A stretch of 64,000 bases of DNA. Source: Schistocerca nitens (taxonomy: Eukaryota > Arthropoda > Insecta > Orthoptera > Acrididae). Every line of letters begins with the position of its first letter. Position 1 is the stretch's first letter. Where the stretch lies: NCBI RefSeq assembly GCF_023898315.1, contig NC_064616.1, positions 543,173,602 to 543,237,601 of the forward strand. The letters run 5' to 3'. The position numbers and the translations under genes were made by a program. Below, in pieces: positions 33,871 through 45,330 of the stretch. Below the pieces are notes generated by a model that worked only from the letters and a program-made list of their open reading frames with translations, did no database searches and was not told where the DNA came from.

Positions 33871-34574
33871 TGTAATTTCATCTGACGATGAATGCAAACT
33901 TCCCTTGTAGTCGATGGAAAATAATTTGGGTACATGCTTAAGTAAATCATAAAACTACAATTTGTTAAAAATAATTGACTTATGAGTGTTATATCGCTAG
34001 CTATTCCGAATAAAATATTTAGTTTATTTAAAGTGTATTCACTGTAATTACAGTTTTGAGTACTATCTATAGACAAATTTGTGCGACAGGACTTGTTCTA
34101 CCTTTAAGTAGAATTCAGGTGTCTCCAGGCAAAGATAGGCCAGCTATTATCTTTGTTTTTTGAAAATCTAAGAGAGTTATCAAAGTAGTTTCTTTTTTTT
34201 CCGCAAACAGAGCTGTTAATGAAATATGAACGACCGACGTTCCTGTTTCGGCTTTGACAAGCGAGCAACAACATAAACACGATATTTTGCTTGTTACCGA
34301 CATGAATAACAGGATGCTATTCATGTCGGGAACAAGGCAAGGTGGTGTGCGGCCAAGCAGATGGAAATTCTCTAGAGGCAGCACGGCTATACCACAACAT
34401 GTATCCTCACAGACACCAACCAAATCACACAACATTTCAAACCCTTTTCGATCGTTTTATAGTAAACGCAATGGCCTGACAGGCTAACTTCAGAATTTTT
34501 TTCTTGACAATTTTTTCTCAGCACAACCTACCCATCAGTACCGTTACAAGATTTTCACACTCGTTCTGACCAGA

Positions 34575-34575
<1 letters not shown>
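33871..34575. other. No gene recognised; contains a 19-bp hairpin
   Basis: 34290-34308 and 34318-34336 form an inverted repeat with one mismatch and a 9-base loop (arms CTTGTTACCGACATGAATA and its complement). Nothing else is identifiable. Confidence 0.5.

Positions 34576-34632
<57 letters not shown>
34576..34632. repeat. (TA)n microsatellite
   Basis: 57 bases of uninterrupted TA dinucleotide. The Ile-Tyr ORF on the minus strand is an artefact of it. A short GTAT tetranucleotide run follows at about 34809-34828. Confidence 0.97.
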
Positions 34633-34635
<3 letters not shown>

Positions 34636-35293
34636 CGATAGACTTTGCCCGTCATTAATGTTGCGATGTATAACATAAAGTAGGGTTTGTACGGAAGCAT
34701 TTAAACAATCGTCTTTCTCTCGCTCTATTTGCGAGTGGAGCAGCAGAAGAAATGACTGGCAGTGGTACAAGATACACTCCGCCACGCATCGAATGCTGAC
34801 TTTGGAATATGTATGTATGTATGTATGTGCAGATACAGATAGATGTAAATGGGATAACAGTGACTAGTTTCTGGAATTCCATGGAGAATACGTCCACGAA
34901 TATTTCACTTGTAGGGTAGAACTGGACCTCAACGTTAAGAAAAACACCACATAAAGATTATACAGGGCAACGATGGAAAAACTTTCTTGCTGAAAATACC
35001 TTATTCTTATGTTTTATGGTGGGAAATCCAAATATGATACTTAAAAAACTGTATACCCACCATTTCTGTACATTTTACAGTTAAATTTATGAAGTTAAGC
35101 AATTTTTTAAAGAATTTGACAGCTTTTATATAGTTAAAATAATCTAAAAAAGAGATGTAATTAATTCAAATGACGTTGGCAGCACTGCTGAACATTTGGT
35201 GGCCAAAGTAGGTCGATTATACTTTTGGGTTAACAAATGGTATTTCGTTTAGTGTCAACCTAAACTCACTGTCCCGTTTCCTGTACATGTGCT
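34633..35293. other. No gene recognised
   Basis: AT-rich; nothing beyond the small tetranucleotide run. Confidence 0.3.
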
Positions 35294-37545
35294 CAGTACA
35301 ATGTCTAATCGTGGTTGAAAAACTTCTGCTGACACTTTTTATTATATTTGCGGTGAAATTGTAATTAAAAAACACCAAAGAAAGATTTCAGACTTTGTGA
35401 AAAAGGTTTATCTATCATACTTTGGATCTAAACTTGGTGATCAAGTTAAATCTTTGGCGCTGCATAAGGTATGTTTTGTGTGTGTTCAAGATCTGAGAAA
35501 ATGGTCCAAAAGAGAAAAAAGCTTTCAGATTAGCTGTTCCTATGATGAGGAGGGTGCCAAGAAATCATTCCGATGATAGCTACTTTTGCAGTGTTGATAT
35601 TACTGGCCATAATTCGAAAAACAAGAAGGTAATAAGCTACCCTAACCTTCCGTCCGCCAACCGACCAGCAGAGCATGGTGTAGATTTGACGGTTCCTGAA
35701 CCACCAGATGATTTAAATTCCTTTCCAGCAGAAGTATTTTCTGATGTTCAGTCTGATTTACATGAATTAGATGACGACGATTTCCATTGTAATACAGAAA
35801 GTTTAGAGCCCAAACTGTTTACTCAGACAGAGGTTAACAATTTGGTTAGGGATCTGGACTTCATGTAAGAAAAAGCCGAATTGCTTAGCTCTATATTAAA
35901 AGAAAAGAACTTATTGACAGTTGGAACTAGCATATACGTGTATAGAAAGAGAGAGAGCAGCAATTTTCCAAGTTTTTTAAACACGAAGGTGATTTAGTGT
36001 ACTCCTCATACATTCCCAGTCTGATGTATGAGTTTGGTATTGAATAAAAAAAGGAAGACTGGAGGCTGTTTATTGACAAGCTGCGACATTGTAGCGAATA
36101 AAACAGAGACCATTATATAGAATAAATTTCCTTTAATTTACGTCTATGGTCCCAAACATTTCGATCGCAGATTACCGGTTTCGCTCTATAATGACCATCT
36201 TCAGATCTGTAGCAAAAAATATGGAAAAACATGAATACACTCGCAGATTTTCTACAGCTTATAAACAATAAATAGACCATAAAGTACTACTGACATACAC
36301 ATATGCATTTGTGCGCTTAAAGTATGAAGAGGCATACCTGTGTTTTATAAGGACAGTGTCCTAATTTACTGCAGCCATAGTGGCATTGTCAAATGTTAAA
36401 TGCAAATGCAAAATCAGCACCAGCATCGTCAAATATATATACATATATTTGCATTTAACATCTGACGATGCCGCTATTGCTGCAGTACATATGGTCTACT
36501 TATTGTTTTTAAGCTGTAGACAATGTGCGAATGTATTTATGTTTTTCCCATATTTTCTGCTGCAGTTATGAAGATGGCCATTATAGACAGAAACCGGTAA
36601 TCTGTGAACAAAATGTTTGTGACCATAGACGTAAATTAAAGGAAATTTATGCGGTTTATTGATTCATCCAAAACTACTTTACAGGCTGTTTTATTAGACA
36701 ATGGTAACTTTAATGCATCTGTACCTGTTTCACATTCTGTACATATGAAAGAAAGCTATGAAAACCTAGAAAAAGTGCTAACTAAACTGGCTATTCTGCT
36801 CATGGTTGGATTTTATGTGGCGATCTAAAAGTAACATGCATGCTCCTTGGCCAGTAAGGTGGCTTTGCCTAATTTCCATGTGTCTTGTGTGAATGGGACA
36901 GAAGGCTAGGGATCTACACTGGTGCAGAAAGAACTGACTTGTGAGGGAATCTTTAAAACCTGGTGAGAAATACATTCTACACAAAAGCCTTGTAGATCCA
37001 GGAAACGTACTCCTACCACATCTATATATAAAGTTAGGCCTAATAAACAGAGTGTAAAGGCTTTGCCGAAAGATGGACCATGTTTTAAGTATCTCTGCCA
37101 AACGTTTCCACATCTTATAGAAGCTGAACTAAAAGAGGGCGTCTTTGTCGGACCTGATATTAGAAAATTTATGTTAGATGTTAACGCTGAATCCACAATG
37201 ACCTTAAATGAGAAAGAAACATAGGTATAATTCAAGTAAATCGTTACAAAGTTCTTACGAAGTGAAAAAGCCCAGGAATATGTTTCTATTATAGCTACAA
37301 TGTTAAAGAAGTTTAAAACTTGAGGATGTTTAATGAGCCACAAAGATCACTTTCTTGATTACTTCCCGGACAATATGGGAGATGTTAGTGAGGAGCAAGG
37401 AGAGCGTTTTCACAAGGACATTAAGGCCGCTGGAACTTCAACATGATGGGGGACTACTGTTGCTCACTTCACCGAGAAGTTCAGAAAGCGACTCAGTACA
37501 AAAACTACAAAAGAGACTTCAAAGGAAAAAAAGTGAAACCTCCAT
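35294..37545 (+). pseudogene. Pseudogene of an unnamed, probably transposon-borne arthropod protein
   Basis: Decayed plus-strand gene in two parts, before 36068 and after 36662. Part one: a Cys-containing N-terminus (YYICGEIVIKKHQRKISDFV, YLSYFGSKLGDQ, HKVCFVCVQDLRKWSK), SDDSYFCSVDITGHNSKNKK, YPNLPSANRP, LFTQTEVNNLVRDLDF and DWRLFID. Part two: SSKTTLQAVLLDNGN, HSVHMKESYENLEKVLTKL, CFKYLCQTFPHL, AELKEGVFVGPDIRKFM and FPDNMGDVSEEQGERFHKDI. I remember proteins of this architecture as multi-copy, uncharacterised in insects, but cannot give a function. The paired cysteines near the start resemble a zinc-associated domain. Multiple frameshifts and stops. Confidence 0.6.
36077..36653. mobile_element. 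Palindromic (foldback) element with 9-bp target duplication
   Basis: The left part from about 36122 (ATAAATTTCCTTTAATTTAC, then GTCTATGG) is repeated in reverse complement at the right end (CCATAGACGTAAATTAAAGG). Inner blocks are also mirrored: CCGGTTTCG/AAACCGGT, GACCATCTTCAGA/ATGAAGATGGCCAT and GCATTGTCAAATGTTAAATG/CATTTAACATCTGACGATGC. The whole unit folds into one imperfect stem. GTTTATTGA is duplicated at 36068-36076 and 36654-36662. It interrupts the pseudogene at 35294-37545. The first 45 bases lack a mirror partner. No coding sequence. Confidence 0.8.
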
Positions 37546-37626
37546 TAACACATATCGTTGTTTTAAGTAGCTTACTGTAAATACAAACCATGCTTTTGTT
37601 GTAACAAAACGTTTCACTAATTTCCC

Positions 37627-37823
37627 GGCCGGCCGCGGTGGTCTAGCGGTTCTAGGCGCTCAGTCCGGAACCGCGCGACTGCTACGGTCGCAGGTTCGAA
37701 TCCTGCCTCGGGCATGGATGTGTGTGATGTCCTTAGGTTAGTTAGGTTTAAGTAGTTCTAAGTTCTAGGGGACTGATGACCACAGATGTTAAGTCCCATA
37801 GTGCTCAGAGCCATTTCTACCAT
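37627..37823 (+). mobile_element. SINE, family A, full length
   Basis: GGCCGGCCGCGGTGGTCTAG head, B box GGTTCGAATCC, body and CAGAGCCATTTCTACCA end. 9-bp target duplication TAATTTCCC at 37618-37626 and 37824-37832. It lies just downstream of the pseudogene. Confidence 0.94.
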
Positions 37824-37832
37824 TAATTTCCC

Positions 37833-39079
37833 AGTTTACAGCACAGCATTGAATTTTTATACTATATAATAAAAAGCATATTGCTCTAAAACTGTGGGTG
37901 ATACAAAAAAACTGAGGCTAGATTTGGATTCAGCTCATAAAAACCTATAGAGAGCAGCTATCAAAGTAAAGTCTGTGTCACTCATCTAGGGGAGGGGCCC
38001 ACCGACTTTGCTATTACTACGGCCCGCTAACCCTACACTGGCTAGGTAAGGACCGAAGAAAGAGAAAGGAAGAGAGAGAAACAAGAACACACGAACCACC
38101 AGAAACCTAACGATATCATTCCCTACAGGACCATGTACAACTCGATGAAACGTACGCTGCTGCGCAAGCTGCAAAATAGCGCGCCATGAAACTGAAACAG
38201 CTCAAAAAACATGAAGTACTACAACGGCTCGGCCTGGAGTTTTCGGGAGAGAATGAAAGAAGAGATCAATGGCGGTTCTCATGCCATCCGAGATCTGTGC
38301 TCCTCTGATTTAGAGAAGCCGGTGTGATTGGTGACGGAGCTTTGTAGAGAAAGGAAATACGAAGAAGCACAATTTAGCTGGAGTTCTCTTTTCATGAGAT
38401 GTGGATTCACACTCAGTAAAAAATTGCTGGAAATCTGACAGTGAAGCAGATTTTCCGCCCTTCGAGTGAAAACGCGACGGTGCTGCATGTTGCACTATCA
38501 GCAAAGAGCTTGTGAGCCTGTCGATGAGAGCAACACTGTACAGGGCAGCTCTGAAGGAATAGCAAGCTATTTATTAATGTACATAGGATAACTTATGATA
38601 GTAGATAGTGTATATTACTTTCCTCTCCTACCAAGAAATGCTTATGGAATAGGTCATACACAGGCTGATAGAATACTGAACCTCGAGTAGACTTAAAATA
38701 CATTGTCCTTCTTCCATTTTTCTTGAGCAGCCTATCGATTTTTTTCTGCCTAAGAACCAAACATTACGTCTGTGACGAATAATTAGTAAGTCAAGTTATT
38801 TAATAAATTAATGATGAATAGAGAAAAGTGGGGATATATCACACAGCCGGGCGCCGCATTACCAGGAATGCAGAACGACTGGGGAGGTCCGCTTTACAGC
38901 AACAGCAGGGAGCAGTCAGCGGTGTCGCTACCTCCTGCGCGTCTCTACTGCCCTGGTACCATCAGCGCCGATTGAGACGTAGTCTTCACCCTTGAGGACA
39001 TCAGAGACGCAAACGACGACGATGACTACTGATCTCCTTCTGGATATGATGAATCTTACACACGAACGAACGTCACACT
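37833..39079. other. No gene recognised
   Basis: Includes a purine-rich patch (38055-38090) and a GC-rich patch at 38845-38990 holding a motif shared with 31205 and 42751. No coding evidence. Confidence 0.3.
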
Positions 39080-39140
39080 GGGGACTGATGACATCATACA
39101 ATAAGTCCCATAGGGCTCAGAGTCATTTGAACCATTAAAA
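39080..39140 (+). repeat. 3' fragment of a family A/B SINE
   Basis: GGGGACTGATGACATCATAC, then AAGTCCCATAGGGCTCAGAG and TCATTTGAACCATT followed by an A run. Only the shared tail module is present. Confidence 0.85.
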
Positions 39141-40269
39141 AAATAATCACACTGTACATAGAAATATCATCAGTTGCATACAGGAAGCGACTACTCAGAT
39201 ATCACATTACTTGTAGGTTTGTACTCCAGAGTGGGCTCTTAAGTGAGAATTTAGTGTAGTACTGTGAGAGAAGAGTATTTACAGAGGAGTACGGACGTCT
39301 TTGTAAGTAAGGGAGAGAAAATGTCAGTATTGTGTTAGATAACAGAGTGACGAAAGCAGGCTCATGAAAGAAGTGAACAACAGAAAACCTAAGGTAACAA
39401 GTGGAATGTTATTACGCGTCACATGTACTGGCAGAACGCCAGTGATATATGCACATTTGCTACATCACAAAAAAAAAAAAGTGTGATGTAGACATCCAAA
39501 TCGTGGATAAATTTTGCATTTCATCTGCCTCTTCTGCGCCATGTTGAAAAAAAAAGTGAAGAAGGCTACCCCAACCACGCGATGCTATTAGCGGAAAATT
39601 TTAATAAATGGTTTATAGACTGGAAGGCCTTCTGGAAGGTGGTAGGGCTGATTAAACGAGGTCACAGTACTGACAGTACTGTTGTAAAATGAATGCCAAC
39701 GGTGTGGAAAGGGATCTTATGAAACAAAGGAAAATATTTCTGCTTAGCAAATGCGACGAGAAACAGCTACCAACCAATATAAAGCATTCAACTCTGCGGC
39801 AGAAAATGGAGAGAATTAACGCCAAGACAACATCTTGGAAATTTAGCTGCTGACCAGAGGTGAGAGAGATGGAGAGGGCCTAATGTGGTTTAAGAGCCGA
39901 GTATAGTATAGGCAGTTTTATTGTGAAATTCAACAAAGCCTGTTTAATTAACTATACGTGAGTCCATTTCTTGCTGTCAGCAGTACTACGAGCGATGAGT
40001 ATTTACAGTTAACAGAGTGAGGAAAAGCTGGATCAAGAAAGAGGTGAACAACAGAGAAACCCGCTATTAAGAGATTCCAGCAGCCTCATGTCCTGCACTG
40101 CCTGAGTGTGAAGAATGCGCTACGTCGTTTAGTGAAGTGCACTATGTGCTAAATGGAGTTGAGGTTATATGAGTTTGTTGGCAAATGAAAGACGTTCTTA
40201 AAACCATTACTACAGTTACCATAAATTAAAAATGGCATCGTGTATCGACTACCTGCAAAGAGTAAAAGA
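39141..40269 (+). other. Non-coding stretch with a ~50-bp direct repeat
   Basis: AACAGAGTGACGAAAGCAGG with GAAAGAAGTGAACAACAG (39343-39393) recurs at 40012-40062 as a diverged copy in the same orientation, 669 bases apart. No LTR pair could be extended from it. An A run is at 39470-39480. Confidence 0.45.
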
Positions 40270-41157
40270 GTACCCAATTCCGTCATAGTTAGTAATAACT
40301 GATAGGAAGTCATCTAGTGAAACCAATATTTGGGATTTAGGTCCCCTGCTGTTCACAAACTATGTAAGGATTTAAGAGACAATGTGAGCAGACCTTTTAC
40401 ACAACTGCAGACCTTTGCAGTTGTTGTCGTCAGTAGCCGTCAAATAAAATCATCAACTGATCATAGCTAATTGCAAAATGATTCAGACAAGATCTATGCA
40501 TGGCGTGAAAACTGGAAATTGACCCTAAACAATAGAAAAGGGATGTATTTCACGTGAGTAGTAAGAGAAGTCTGCTAAATGGCGGTCACACGATTAATAA
40601 CACGTGTTAGAAGGTTGTAAATGCAACTAAATACCTAGGGATTACAGTTCTAAACAACTTAAATTGGAAGATCACGTAGGAAACATTGTGGGGAAGGCAA
40701 ACAGAAGATGAGATTTACTGACAGAATACTTAGACGATGAAGTAATCTTAAAGATAGTGCTTACACCATGCTTGTCTGTCCACCTCTGAAGTATTGCTGT
40801 GCGGAAGCGGATCCTTACCTCGTAGGACTGACGGAGAACATCGCAACAGTTCGAAGAAGGATAGATCATGTTGTAATACCTCTAAATAGGTTTGGGGGGG
40901 GGGGGGGTGAGAGGGTCACGAATATCACCAGCGAGTTGATGTGACAAGCATTAAAACAAGGCGATTTTCATTGCAGACAAAAGCTCTCCACGAAATTTCA
41001 GTCACCAACTTTCTCCTCCGAATTCTGAAATATTTTGACTCACTTGAAGGGGGAGAAATAACACTCGTTATAAAATAAAGGAAATCGGAGCTCGCACCGA
41101 AAGATATGGCGAGTCATATTTCGCATGTTGTATTTGAATGTGGATTTGTAGAGAAAT
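40270..41157 (+). pseudogene. Third, highly decayed copy of the CR1-like LINE
   Basis: Same order as 27787-28888: LGPLLFTNYV (motif B remnant), LQLLSSVAV (motif C position; the Asp pair is gone), NDSDKIYAWRENWKLTLNN, TKYLGITV-like sequence split by stops, LHHACLSTSEVLLCGSG, TNFLLRIL and the C-terminal block before a GTGGATTTGTAGA tail. A 14-G run lies at 40894-40907. Heavily mutated. Confidence 0.72.
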
Positions 41158-41726
41158 AGTCTGAAAGCGGTTTTATGATCTCTGTACCAGACACTTAATT
41201 CTGAATTGTAGAAAAATCATGTGGATATTCATATACAGTTACTACTGTTAATAAGCATTTTTCAGATATACAGAGTGTCTCTATTAAGAAATGACAAGGG
41301 TATTATTTTTCGGTATTTCGGCAGATATTTGCAGTTTCATATTAACAATGCGTTGCAGAAGTCAGCCCAAACAAATGCTGCTAATCACCTCTTTGATGCG
41401 ACGCGTTATTTTGTTTCCCGTTAGAAACAAAATCATTTCTGAAGTGGAATTCAACGTGTCGGTTGGCAAGAGCAGTCCCAAGTTGGTCTAGAGCGATGTT
41501 CATTTCACCGATATTTGTTAACAACGACAGTGAAAGGGGAAACAAATGAGCACATTCTGTCGACGATGGGCGTCCCATGAAACATGTCATGATCAGTGTT
41601 TGTTTGTGCTGACGTCAGCTACACGTTGCATATACGAAATTGCAATTATGAGCCGAAACACCTGCTGATGGCTTTTAGGGAAGACACCCGAATAAAATGT
41701 GCAAACACTAAATTGAACCAAATGTA
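41158..41726. other. No gene recognised
   Basis: TACAGAGTGTCTCTATTAAG at about 41269 resembles the end of a DNA transposon, but no partner was found. Opposed short ORFs only. Confidence 0.3.
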
Positions 41727-41912
41727 GGCCGGCCGTTGTGGCCGAGCGCTTCAGTCCGGAACCGCACTGCTGCTACGGCCGCATGTTCGAATCCTGCTTC
41801 GGGCATGGACGTGTGTGATGTCCTTAGGTTAGTTGGGTTTAAGTAGTTCTAAGCCTACGGGACTGATGACCTCAGATGTTAAGTCCCATAGTGCTCAGAG
41901 CCTTTTGAACCA
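41727..41912 (+). mobile_element. SINE, family A, slightly shortened
   Basis: GGCCGGCCGTTGTGGCCGAG head with a small deletion in the anticodon-arm region, B box TGTTCGAATCC and CAGAGCCTTTTGAACCA end. Possible imperfect duplication AACCAAATGTA/AACCAATCGTA. Confidence 0.9.
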
Positions 41913-43592
41913 ATCGTAGTTTTTTGAAAGCACAAATATTTTAACAGACCTTTTTCCGCCTTGTTTTTCCAAGTTGTGAATGCTTTGTACTTACAGAAAA
42001 TAATTATTTTAAGCTAAATGAAATTAATGGAAAAGACCCAAACAATGAAAGTGACCTGTGGAGACGCATAAACAATGTTATTAGGGAGAACTTAATGAGC
42101 AGACGCACGCTCACGTTAAAACAGCGGTTCTACGACTTCTTATATCCTGTAGATGAACTAAGAGAGACAAAAGAGCTTTAAATAACTAGACTAGTAATCG
42201 TTGAAAGCTGGGCGTGAGACAGCAGTTGTTCTTTGACATTTTCATAGTTAAAGGACATCGCAGATGAACTATAGATAGTTACTGTTAATCTGAAAGTATC
42301 GTTTTAAAGAGATCTTTAGTTTCCCATTGCTTCTATTTGAAACTGTTACTAAAACGCAACTGTATCAGGAGGAAAGTGCACATTAATTGTACTTTCTTCA
42401 GTGACCTTGAAGCCTGTAGCCTTGTTGAATGCCTTAGTGCTTATGACAGATAAAAATAATAAATTTGTTTAGAGTGATTTAATTCCGCCTGCAGCTATCG
42501 TTTCTTTTGTTCGTTTATTCGTTGTACTATTGTACCTCAAGTGTAGTTATTTATGTACTGTTTGTAAGTGAACTACTGAATTACTCGAAAAACCCCCTTC
42601 ATAGCAGTTACACGAAACATTTTCGTATAAAGATGTCTTTTGGATGCATTATTTTTATTAATTACTATTCAGTCAGACACATAAAGCAAGGAAACGAGAT
42701 CGATGTGACTGCGGGTTGTCCCATTGTAGCTTGAAGAGCCAAAATGTGAGGAGCGCCAGCGGTCGGTACGCCACCTCCTGCGCCTAGCTGTTGCCCTGTG
42801 CCCCCGGTCGCTAATATGCAATAGGCCTCGAAAAATAATTGTGGGAACTAACTTGCCTACTGTGTTGAATTATATGAGGAATAATAAATAATGAGGAAGT
42901 TACACGTTTTTAATGCCTGCACCAGGCAAAGAAGTGCAGGCAACCCTAATACTGATAAATGGGTTAGGAAAACAACTCCAAATATATAGTCATTAGTGCG
43001 CTTTCTTTCTTAATGAAGCGGTACACTAGCAACAGGAGACACTTGTGTTATTAAGCAACATATTATGACACAGGGGCTAAAGGGAATGTTACTTACTTGC
43101 CCAGTGAAATATCCTATTCCATAATGAATTCCGATGGAAATGAACATCCAGCAAACTCTTTTACTGAATTACTGTGTTTAAAAAGAAGTTGCCATGACAG
43201 GACTTTGTCATTAGTCAGCAGCATCTGCAGTGCGACAAGCAGTTAAATTTTCATATTCAATTATCCTGTAGTTTTTATGGAATTATATAAACAGTATTCG
43301 AGACTCGTTAATAAAGTTGCAAATATTTGATGAAAGTTTCTTTCACACTGCGGGACATGATCTGCGAAAGTGACAAAGCTAAAACACATTTCCTCGAACA
43401 AATTTTCGATAAAATCAAGACGTGTGGCGTTTTTGAGTTGGTAATATTGTGTAAAGTTCAAGATGGTATTCTTTGAACTTTTTTGGTTGATATTAAGTGA
43501 CCAACCATCACAGTATTTTTATGATGTTGTTATTCAATATCTTGTGCATCACTATGTAGCAACTAAGTATGTTATTTGGAATTGTAACAGAA
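41913..43592. other. No gene recognised
   Basis: AT-rich. A GC-rich patch at 42745-42810 shares a motif with 31205 and 38916. No family motif. Confidence 0.3.
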
Positions 43593-44155
43593 AATTGAAA
43601 TGTCCCCTTTGAAGAATTTATACACGGCTGTGCTTATCCTGACACACAATATTTTGTTAGCGCAACGCAATCTGACTTTCAGAATTCCCTACAAAAGAAT
43701 GGCCCTGACTAACATTAACCTGTACTTTTCACAAATCACTAAATCACAAAAATCTTGGTTACTCCCACTACTGCAATACAGCTAGCGACACTGCTGCCAG
43801 CTAAATAAAAGATTCAAACTATGGAAGGCACTAACTACTGGTAGGGATAGTTAGCAAATGAAAGATATTAATAGAGAACAATCAATGTATTTACCTTGAT
43901 AGTCATAATATATATATAGCAGTTCATGACAAATTACAAAACTCCGCCATCTCTCTCCCCACATCCACCACTGCTGGCGGCTCACCTCCAACTGAGCAAC
44001 GCTACGCGCTGTTCACAGTCAGCTGCCTAACACTACAATGGCGAGTATTACAACAATGCAAAGCAGCCACAGACTGCACACAGCACAGCCAGTGATTTTT
44101 ATACAGAGGTGGCGTTACCAATAAAAAAACCTAAACAGCCTACGACGTTTCAAAA
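43593..44155. repeat. Probable dispersed repeat, unclassified
   Basis: Starts near GAAATGTCCCC and ends near GACGTTTCAAAA, giving short mirrored ends (GAAATGTC / GACGTTTC). It holds an AC-rich central segment (CCGCCATCTCTCTCCCCACA) unlike its surroundings and an AATAAAAAAACC near the end. I recall similar sequence as abundant in locust DNA, but there is no second copy here and I cannot assign a class. Confidence 0.4.
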
Positions 44156-45092
44156 TTATATGCCACAAATATGATAAAAGATTTTACACAAGCGAAGATT
44201 CATACTGAGTAACTGGAGCCTAACGATGCTGAATGATTTACGTGAACTACTGTCGAAACACATGAGGAACACAGGATGTAAGTTCATCTCCAATGAAATG
44301 TACAGTCAATGTCGAGCACAAGATGAGTATCATACCAAGAGGAAACGTGTGACATAAATCATAAATGTACCATGGCATCACACATTTCCCAGGTAAAGCC
44401 TTTGTATGGTTCAAAATACCGAATTTAAAACCAGGCAATATAGTAAGAAATTCAGTACAAGTCATTATAAAATTTGATCTCAAAAGACAGTAGAATTATA
44501 TGATAATATACGTTTGTTAATACAACGTACTTTCCTGTGATATATTATCGTATATAAGCGTAGATACGGCTATGAAACCAAGTTCCATCCATCTGATACA
44601 GAAGACTGAAGTTAGTACATATACTAACTTCATTACGCGTAAAGGACTTCTAAACATTAGTCTCAGTACTATCGCTATGATACAAATGGTTAATATACAA
44701 CGTATCAACTGCTTATTTATTATAGCCACACAATTTTTTTACATTTATGATGCACAGGTTCATCATTCGACACTATGTCTCGTCTAATGGACGTATAAAT
44801 ATGAACACTGAAGCAGTTCTCAGTTTAATATTAACTGATATCTTTGTCCTGGGACTGAAACAAAAATGACTGTAACTGTTCATGATCTGCTTCCGGAGAG
44901 AGAAAACCAGATCATTAAATGCAGAACATATAATTTAGACGAAATCAAATATGATTTGTAATCATCATCAAATCCTAGCACATAACAGTGTTATAGTTGT
45001 GTCATAGAATATGCCAACAATACTAACTGGTGTGGGATAACAGGTAAAGGAAAACATCACAGCATTAACTATGCTTTATTACGCTACATACA
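44156..45092. other. No gene recognised
   Basis: AT-rich, short unrelated open frames on both strands. Confidence 0.3.
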
Positions 45093-45330
45093 ACCGAGTG
45101 AGTTGGCGCAGTGGCTAGTACACTAGAGTCGGCTTCGAGAGGACGACTTTCCAATCTCGACTACGGCCATCCTGAATTAGGTTTTCCGCTATTTCCTTAA
45201 ATCGCTTCAGGCAAATGCCGGGATGCTTCCTTTTAAAGGATACGATAGAATTCATTTCCCATCCTTCCCTAATCCGATGAGACCGATGATCTTCCTGTTT
45301 GGTTCCTTCCCCGAAATCAACCAACCAACC
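45093..45330 (+). mobile_element. tRNA-derived SINE, family E
   Basis: Head ACCGAGTGAGTTGGCGCAGT with A box TGGCGCAGTGGCTAGTAC, a worn B box region, then CGGCCATCCTGA, AGGTTTTCCGCTATTTCC, GGCAAATGCCGGGATGCTTC, CTTCCCTAATCCGATGAGAC and a CCAACCAACC tail. This is a well-known orthopteran SINE layout. No clean target duplication seen. Confidence 0.82.

Noticed and set aside
34555-34785. Ile-Tyr repeat protein
   Set aside because: Direct translation of the TA microsatellite.
37627-37700. Functional tRNA gene
   Set aside because: Has A and B boxes but continues into the SINE body and tail and has a target duplication; arms do not form a clean cloverleaf.
39343-40062. LTR pair suggested by a ~50-bp direct repeat
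   Set aside because: Similarity does not extend in either direction and no PBS, polypurine tract or TSD is present.
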